From positions 1 through 10,414 of the forward strand of contig DKQD01000196.1 in assembly GCA_002474345.1 (NCBI GenBank): 10,414 bases of DNA, in the 5' to 3' direction. The notes under the pieces were generated by a model that saw only the letters and a list, made by a program, of their open reading frames with translations, did not search any database and was not told where the DNA came from. The first letter of the stretch is position 1; the number at the start of each line of letters is the position of its first letter. This document shows positions 5,990 through 10,414 of the stretch, piece by piece. The DNA is from Bacteriovoracaceae bacterium UBA7317 (GTDB lineage Bacteria; Bdellovibrionota; Bacteriovoracia; Bacteriovoracales; Bacteriovoracaceae). Both the position numbers and the translations under genes were made by a program.

Positions 5990-7129
5990 ATGGCCGGTTT
6001 ACTCTCTCATATAGACCCCAATGGGCATTTAGAATATTCTGTTGTCTACACAGACCGTTCTTTAAATCATATGTCTGAATCATTTCAGGAAGTGATGAAG
6101 GATATTTCTCAATCTTTAAAAAAGGTTTATAATGCTGAAGCAGTTGTTGTTGTACCGGGTAGCGGAACTTTTGGAATGGAATCTGTTGCCAGGCAATTTG
6201 CTACAAACAAAAAATGTATGGTTATTAGAAATGGGTTTTTTAGTTATCGTTGGACTCAAATTTTTGAAATGGGAGAAATTCCTTCTGAAAGTAAAGTTTT
6301 AAAGGCGACACCTGTTGAGGATGGAAAACAGGCTTCTTTTGCTCCCGCACCCCTTGAAGAAGTCATCGCTAATATTAAATTATTTAAACCTGACGTTGTG
6401 TTTGCTCCTCATGTTGAAACGTCGGCGGGAATGATCCTCCCCGATTCGTATATTCACGCCGTATCGGATGCTGTTCACGAAGTTGGTGGCCTCTTAGTTT
6501 TAGATTGCATCGCTTCGGGAACTATTTGGGTTGATATGAAAAAGTGTGGGGTTGATATTCTTATTAGTGCCCCTCAAAAAGGTTGGAGCGCTTCTCCTTG
6601 TTGTGCTTTGGTTATGTTGAGTGAAGAAGGAAAAAAGAAACTTAGTACTACAACAAGCACCAGCTTTTCTTGCGATTTAAAGAAGTGGCATCAAATTATG
6701 GAAGCCTATGAGAAAGGAGGTCATGCTTATCATGCAACTATGCCTACCGACAGCTTGAAAACCTTTAGAAATGCGATGAATGAAGCAATTGATTATGGAC
6801 TCTTAAAAGTCAAAAGTGATCAGCAGGTTTTGGGTCAAAAAATACGGGATTTGTTAGAGGCAAAAGGTATAAAAAGTCTTGCGGCAAAAGGCTTCCAAGC
6901 CCCTGGTGTAATTGTCAGTTATACCAACGATCCTGGAGTAAAAACTGGTAAGAAATTTTTAGAGTATGATATCCAAATAGCAGCAGGTGTACCTCTTAAA
7001 TGTGATGAGCCTAGTGATTTTCAAACATTTCGTATTGGTCTTTTTGGACTCGATAAATTAAAAAATATTGATAGAACTGTTTCAAATATTTCAGACGCCT
7101 TTGATCAGATTCTAGGAAAAATTCACTGA
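5990..7129 (+). CDS. Class V PLP aminotransferase, alanine-glyoxylate aminotransferase family (second paralogue)
   Basis: The 379-residue product has the fold-type I class V layout: PGSGTFGMESVARQF (56-70) in the PLP-phosphate region, HVETSAGMILP (141-151), LDCIASG with PLP-contacting Asp172, Schiff-base Lys197 in SAPQKGWSASPCC (193-205), and FRIGLFG with probable carboxylate-binding Arg348. The N-terminus (DPNGHLEYSVVYTDRSLNHM) matches a widespread proteobacterial subfamily usually annotated as alanine-glyoxylate aminotransferase family, whose substrate is poorly defined. It is clearly a different subfamily from the enzyme at 1769-2875, so it is not a recent duplicate. The ATG at 5990 is preferred because a strong AGAGGTGA site precedes it. 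The gene reads away from malate synthase and ends just before a strong terminator, so it is probably transcribed alone. The family is certain; the amino donor and acceptor are not. Confidence 0.9.
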   Translation: MAGLLSHIDPNGHLEYSVVYTDRSLNHMSESFQEVMKDISQSLKKVYNAEAVVVVPGSGTFGMESVARQFATNKKCMVIRNGFFSYRWTQIFEMGEIPSESKVLKATPVEDGKQASFAPAPLEEVIANIKLFKPDVVFAPHVETSAGMILPDSYIHAVSDAVHEVGGLLVLDCIASGTIWVDMKKCGVDILISAPQKGWSASPCCALVMLSEEGKKKLSTTTSTSFSCDLKKWHQIMEAYEKGGHAYHATMPTDSLKTFRNAMNEAIDYGLLKVKSDQQVLGQKIRDLLEAKGIKSLAAKGFQAPGVIVSYTNDPGVKTGKKFLEYDIQIAAGVPLKCDEPSDFQTFRIGLFGLDKLKNIDRTVSNISDAFDQILGKIH

Positions 7130-7150
7130 TTTTCTTTTTAAATAATCCTT

Positions 7151-7190
7151 AAAAAAAGAGGGAGGCCATTTTTACTCCCTCTTTTTTTTT
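7151..7190. terminator. Strong intrinsic terminator, probably bidirectional
   Basis: AAAAAAAGAGGGAG (7151-7164) and CTCCCTCTTTTTTT (7175-7188) form a perfect 14-bp stem with a 10-nt loop, followed by further T residues to 7190. The A-run on the left gives the - strand a matching U-tract. It closes the aminotransferase unit and separates it from the lipoprotein gene. Confidence 0.93.
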
Positions 7191-7204
7191 GGGTCTTCGC
7201 CGAA

Positions 7205-7239
7205 AATGATAAGGATAATTTTTTTTTATTAATATCATT
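7205..7239. promoter_or_regulatory. Dyad and possible -10 box upstream of the lipoprotein gene
   Basis: AATGATA (7205-7211) and TATCATT (7233-7239) are perfect 7-nt inverted arms around an AT-rich spacer. Between them, GATAAT (7214-7219) matches 5 of 6 of a -10 box; the best upstream partner, TTGGGT at 7189, has a long 19-nt spacing. An operator over the promoter is possible, but AT-rich DNA yields such dyads by chance. Confidence 0.25.
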
Positions 7240-7257
7240 AATTTTAGGGCGAAATTC

Positions 7258-8205
7258 GTGAAGAAGCGGTTTTTTAGGCTTTTAACTTTTATTGGTTTAG
7301 CTTCATTTTCTCTGACTATTCTTGTTGGGTGTAGTGTTCTTAGGTTTGGGCAGGTTAAAGAGGTTGGTTTAAGTGAAAATAAGCTTTTTATGAATTATTT
7401 TAAGTATTGGTTTAGGAGCTTTGGTTATAAGGTGGAATCAGTCCATACGGGTTTGATCTTTGAAAACAATGGAGACAAGAGCGGATTTCAGGAGGGGAAC
7501 AGGTTAAAAGGACCTCCATTCTTTAAGAAAAAACTTTTAATCATGACCTCTATAGACTTTAAGGATGGAGAAAAAGGGAATTGCCTCATTGATTTAAGCA
7601 TATTCAAAGAAGAATTTAGGCAGGGAGATTTTCCTTTTTATATTAATTTAAACTGCCAAAAACCTTTTCAAACACTAGAAAGAGAGAAAGAACTCTTTCC
7701 CAAAATTTCTAAAATTTACTCTATAAAGCTTAAGCCTATTGTAAACTTTAAGGTTCAAAGAAGCTTTCGATACTTTGTAGAAAGTAAAAGGTGGCCTGTT
7801 GCTATTAGGCTTTTAGATCAAGGAGCTGACCCTAGAGTTTACATAAATAAATATGAAAATATAGGAACGACCCCACTCAATATAGCCTTCAGTGATTTCT
7901 GGAATTTTTATAATAGAATTCATTCAATTCCATTTATCAATAGACTATTAAAAATCAAAGGAGTCATTGACTTTGAAGATGCAGGTGGAAGTTCTGCTCT
8001 AGTGAAATTTTTATTAAAAGATAAAAGATTAGTTGTCAAAAAGTTAATTCAGGAAGGAGCCGTTTTAAAAGTAAAAAGTAAAAAACAAAAAGAAGTTTTT
8101 TTAGAGCTTTTAAAGAACTATAAAAAAGAAAGTGAAGGTTTTTTGGAGCTATTTTACCAGAAACTCAACAGTATTTCTCAATTTCCATCCTCAATTTCAA
8201 TATAG
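7258..8205 (+). CDS. Lipoprotein with divergent ankyrin-like repeats
   Basis: The 315-residue product starts with a lipoprotein signal peptide: MKKRFFR, then a hydrophobic stretch to residue 23, and lipobox LVGC with lipidated Cys25. Ser follows at +2, which by the E. coli rule would allow transport to the outer membrane. I recognise no enzyme motif. Residues 170-270 hold two divergent ankyrin-like units: PVAIRLLDQGADP followed by GTTPLNIAF (180-211), and SSALVKFLLKD with VVKKLIQEGAVL (245-270). These suggest a protein-binding role in the periplasm or at a membrane. The region between residues 30 and 165 is unfamiliar. The start is a GTG, supported by AGGG at 7246-7249, 8 nt upstream. A strong terminator lies before it, so it is read from its own promoter, perhaps together with the next gene 109 nt downstream. 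The lipoprotein call is firm; the repeat call is moderate. Confidence 0.8.
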   Translation: MKKRFFRLLTFIGLASFSLTILVGCSVLRFGQVKEVGLSENKLFMNYFKYWFRSFGYKVESVHTGLIFENNGDKSGFQEGNRLKGPPFFKKKLLIMTSIDFKDGEKGNCLIDLSIFKEEFRQGDFPFYINLNCQKPFQTLEREKELFPKISKIYSIKLKPIVNFKVQRSFRYFVESKRWPVAIRLLDQGADPRVYINKYENIGTTPLNIAFSDFWNFYNRIHSIPFINRLLKIKGVIDFEDAGGSSALVKFLLKDKRLVVKKLIQEGAVLKVKSKKQKEVFLELLKNYKKESEGFLELFYQKLNSISQFPSSISI

Positions 8206-8314
8206 ATATCCTATAAAAATGATTAAGGATTTTCTTTTAGGAAATTATGTCTCCTTTTAATTGTTTTTTAGTTGATTTTAAAAGCGTGCTCCTCTTTGTC
8301 GAAAAAGAAGCACT
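8206..8314 (+). other. 109-bp spacer between lipoprotein and barrel-protein genes
   Basis: I see no convincing terminator or promoter here. A weak complementarity (CCTA/AAAA near 8210 with TTTTAGG near 8235-8241) is too imperfect to call. The two flanking envelope genes could be co-transcribed. Confidence 0.25.
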
Positions 8315-9616
8315 ATGATCTTAAAAGTAAATGAGCTTTTTTCAAAAAAGCTTCTTGTTTCTTTTTATTTTGTAATGACCTTTTTATTTTTAGAGGGTCA
8401 AGAATTATTCGGAGGTACGACTGCCCTTATTCCCTCTAATTTCGGCTTAAATAGGGCCGAAACAATGACGGCTTATCCTTATAAGGGGTCTTATTTTTGG
8501 TATAATCCAGCTTTATTTAAGTATTCGGGATTGAAAATAAATTTTGTCGGTGTTGATTTTATTTTAGATGACAATACTAAAAATAATATAAATGACCGCT
8601 TAAATCAAAAAGATATTGATACACTGGATGAATTCTCAAAAATTTTAGACCAGGATGATGCGACTATTTCTGGAGGAAGCCTTAATGTATTGAAGCTCTA
8701 TTTACCTTATTTTGGATTGACGACATTCGCCCAGGGAATTGTAACATCTTCGCCAACAAGTGATGGAAAGGTTTTGAACTCTTTGATCAGAGCAGGTGTT
8801 ACGAGTGGATTTGCGATTTCTTTAGGCAAGCTTTCCATTGGTTATTCTGCATTTTTAATAAAACAGGCGCAGGTTCTATCAAGCCCTGATAGCTCCCAGT
8901 TGGAAACGATAAAAAGCCACTACGAAGCGGGGACATTAAATCCTTCTAATGTTAATCTAGCTGATTATACAAATGCCTATTATGGAGAAACGTTTGGGCA
9001 AAACATAGGTGTTCACTATCAATTTTTTGACAATAATAATTCTGGTATTGGAGTAAGCATTTTAAATGCACAGGGTTCAACTTTTGGAAATACGAAGTCT
9101 CTTATTAAGGGGGTCGTGAAAGACTTAGACAAAGAAATGGAAAAAGAGGCAACAAAAATTGGTGTTACCTTAAAAAAGCCTGGTCATCTAAAGCAATTGA
9201 TTAATGCCGGAATTCACTTGGAGTTGGGACAAAAGGGAGATGACTTGTTAAACCTATCTCTTTCTGCTGATTATCAAGATATAAATGGAGTAACAATAGA
9301 CAATAAATTGTCTTTCGCTTCAGAGTTTGGCCTTCATATACCAGATTCTGTCGCGGTTAAATTTAGTGCTCCTATTGGTGAAAAGGACGGAACTTATTAT
9401 CATGTTGGCCTTTTGAATTTAAATCTCATTGCTGGATATAGACCTAAAGAAAGTTATAGCTATGGAGCAACCCTTGGGACCCATTGGGGTGTTAACCGGA
9501 CACTCTCTCTTTTAAGAATGGATTTTCAGGCAAGCAAAACTGTGAGCCTTAATAAAAAGACTGTCCCAAATTCTTGGGGGTTTCAAACAAATCTAAGTTT
9601 AATTTTTCTCTTTTAA
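8315..9616 (+). CDS. Probable outer-membrane beta-barrel protein
   Basis: The 433-residue product has an N-terminal signal-like segment: KK at 11-12, then the hydrophobic LLVSFYFVMTFLFL to about residue 26. Cleavage is likely shortly after, near 33-36. The mature chain is rich in Gly, Ser, Asn and aromatic residues in alternating strand-like patterns. The early SYFWYNPALF (59-68) recalls the NPA segment after the plug of FadL/PorV/TraF-like barrels. The chain ends NLSLIFLF, with the terminal Phe and alternating hydrophobics expected of a BAM recognition signal. A charged helical segment (265-285) probably forms a loop or periplasmic element. The function is unknown: a transporter, a secretion accessory or a TraF-type protein are all possible. 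The start has only a weak AGAAG site 4 nt before ATG; the next Met is inside the signal segment, so the first ATG is kept. Confidence 0.75.
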   Translation: MILKVNELFSKKLLVSFYFVMTFLFLEGQELFGGTTALIPSNFGLNRAETMTAYPYKGSYFWYNPALFKYSGLKINFVGVDFILDDNTKNNINDRLNQKDIDTLDEFSKILDQDDATISGGSLNVLKLYLPYFGLTTFAQGIVTSSPTSDGKVLNSLIRAGVTSGFAISLGKLSIGYSAFLIKQAQVLSSPDSSQLETIKSHYEAGTLNPSNVNLADYTNAYYGETFGQNIGVHYQFFDNNNSGIGVSILNAQGSTFGNTKSLIKGVVKDLDKEMEKEATKIGVTLKKPGHLKQLINAGIHLELGQKGDDLLNLSLSADYQDINGVTIDNKLSFASEFGLHIPDSVAVKFSAPIGEKDGTYYHVGLLNLNLIAGYRPKESYSYGATLGTHWGVNRTLSLLRMDFQASKTVSLNKKTVPNSWGFQTNLSLIFLF

Positions 9617-9670
9617 AATGCTTTAAACACTGACATATGTTAAAGTGGGCTAAAATTTACTCTAAGCATT
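9617..9670 (+). promoter_or_regulatory. Putative promoter with nested dyads upstream of selO
   Basis: CTGACA (9630-9635) and TAAAAT (9651-9656) resemble -35 and -10 boxes, with a short 15-nt spacer. Two inverted repeats surround them: an outer AATGCTT (9617-9623) with AAGCATT (9664-9670), and an inner CTTTAA(a)CA with TGTTAAAG (9621-9646). Such nesting could mark an operator; no regulator is identified. Confidence 0.3.
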
Positions 9671-9678
9671 AGGAATAT

Positions 9679-10414
9679 ATGAAAATCGATTTTACAAATA
9701 CTTATGCAGATTTGGGAGAAGCTTTTGGGCAATTCATACGGCCAAGTAGTGCAGTAGACCCTGAATTGATCCTTTTTAACCATGAGTTAGCTTCATTTTT
9801 AGGAATAGATTCTTCTTCAACACCTATGGAAGAGCTTGCAGAGGTCTTTTCGGGTAAGAAAATTTTGGAAAAATCAAGACCGCTGGCCATGGCGTATGCT
9901 GGCCATCAATTCGGTCATTTCGTTCCCCAGTTAGGTGATGGGAGGGCCATTCTTTTGGGAGAAGTATTGGCCTCTAACCAAAAATATCATGACCTTCAGC
10001 TAAAAGGAGCTGGGCAAACAGCTTTTTCAAGGCGCGGTGATGGACGCTCATCTTTGGGACCTGTTATACGTGAATATATAGTCAGTGAGGCCATGTATGC
10101 TTTTGGTGTCCCTTCGACGAGGGCCTTAGCAGCTGTAACAACTGGTGAAACAGTTTATAGAGAGGAGGCGTTGCCCGGAGGAACTCTAACGAGGATTGCT
10201 TCAAGCCATATAAGGGTAGGGACTTTTGAGTATTTTGCTTATCGAAAAGACGATGGAAATCTAAAAGCTCTTGCTGACTATGCTATCAAAAGACATTATC
10301 CAGAGTTAATAAATGAAGGCGATAAATATTTTCAATTTTTTAAGGCCGTAGCACTTAAAAAACTGGAGCTTGTTGCAAAGTGGATGGGTCTTGGTTTTAT
10401 TCATGGTGTAATGA
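9679..10414 (+). CDS. selO: Protein adenylyltransferase SelO (YdiU family), 3'-truncated by window edge
   Basis: 245 codons are visible; the gene runs off the right edge. SelO has a kinase-like fold and transfers AMP from ATP to Ser, Thr or Tyr hydroxyls of target proteins. Family motifs are clear: FGQFIRPS near 16, AYAGHQFGHFVPQLGDGRA (72-90), LQLKGAGQTAFSRRGDGRSS (106-125) with the nucleotide-binding Lys109, SLGPVIREYIVSEAM (125-139), TTGETVYRE (154-162) and RIASSHIRVGTFEYFA (172-187). The window ends inside the conserved HGVM segment, just before the expected NTDN motif that leads to the catalytic Asp region, so the active site and the C-terminus, including any selenocysteine motif, cannot be judged. 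The start at 9679 has AGGAA upstream with a short 3-nt gap. It is about half the usual length (about 480-500 residues) only because of the window edge. It appears unrelated to the glyoxylate genes. Confidence 0.95.
   Translation, partial: MKIDFTNTYADLGEAFGQFIRPSSAVDPELILFNHELASFLGIDSSSTPMEELAEVFSGKKILEKSRPLAMAYAGHQFGHFVPQLGDGRAILLGEVLASNQKYHDLQLKGAGQTAFSRRGDGRSSLGPVIREYIVSEAMYAFGVPSTRALAAVTTGETVYREEALPGGTLTRIASSHIRVGTFEYFAYRKDDGNLKALADYAIKRHYPELINEGDKYFQFFKAVALKKLELVAKWMGLGFIHGVM

Noticed and set aside
5889..6083. 64-codon - strand frame over the start of the second aminotransferase
   Set aside because: It overlaps the promoter, leader and N-terminus of a well-supported gene and resembles nothing known.
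9702..9890. 62-codon - strand frame opposite selO
   Set aside because: The + strand encodes unmistakable SelO motifs here.

Overview
The window is AT-rich, densely coded DNA from a Gram-negative bacterium. A lipoprotein with a lipobox and a probable outer-membrane beta-barrel protein with a C-terminal Phe support this. Lysine-rich proteins and low GC would fit a Bdellovibrionota or deltaproteobacterium-like lineage, but that placement is a guess. There are eight protein genes, seven on the + strand and one (malate synthase-like) on the - strand. I see no tRNA, rRNA, CRISPR array, insertion sequence or phage gene.

Left part (1-5752), a glyoxylate-centred block. A gene cut by the left edge fuses the C-terminal half of a class C beta-lactamase-type serine hydrolase to two divergent allantoicase repeats. 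It is followed by a PLP-dependent alanine/serine-glyoxylate aminotransferase, then a single-repeat allantoicase gene. Converging on that gene, with a 27-nt tail-to-tail overlap, is a large, divergent malate synthase that keeps the family's catalytic residues. Allantoicase makes urea and ureidoglycolate from allantoate, and ureidoglycolate yields glyoxylate. The aminotransferase would turn glyoxylate into glycine, and malate synthase would turn it into malate. The block therefore reads as allantoate-derived glyoxylate production plus two ways to dispose of it. The yeast DAL cluster, with DAL2 allantoicase and DAL7 malate synthase, is a precedent. No ureidoglycolate lyase, allantoinase or urease gene is visible.

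Middle (5753-7190). A 237-bp divergent intergenic region holds a good TTGACA -35 box and a 5'-leader hairpin. It is followed by a second class V aminotransferase of a different subfamily and then a strong, probably bidirectional, intrinsic terminator.

Right part (7191-10414), apparently unrelated. It contains a GTG-initiated lipoprotein with ankyrin-like repeats, a probable outer-membrane beta-barrel protein, and the first 245 codons of a SelO-type protein adenylyltransferase cut by the right edge. The segment between its last visible codon and its catalytic Asp lies outside the window.

The most unusual content is the serine hydrolase-allantoicase fusion and the spread of three allantoicase repeats over two genes flanking an aminotransferase, next to an atypical malate synthase.
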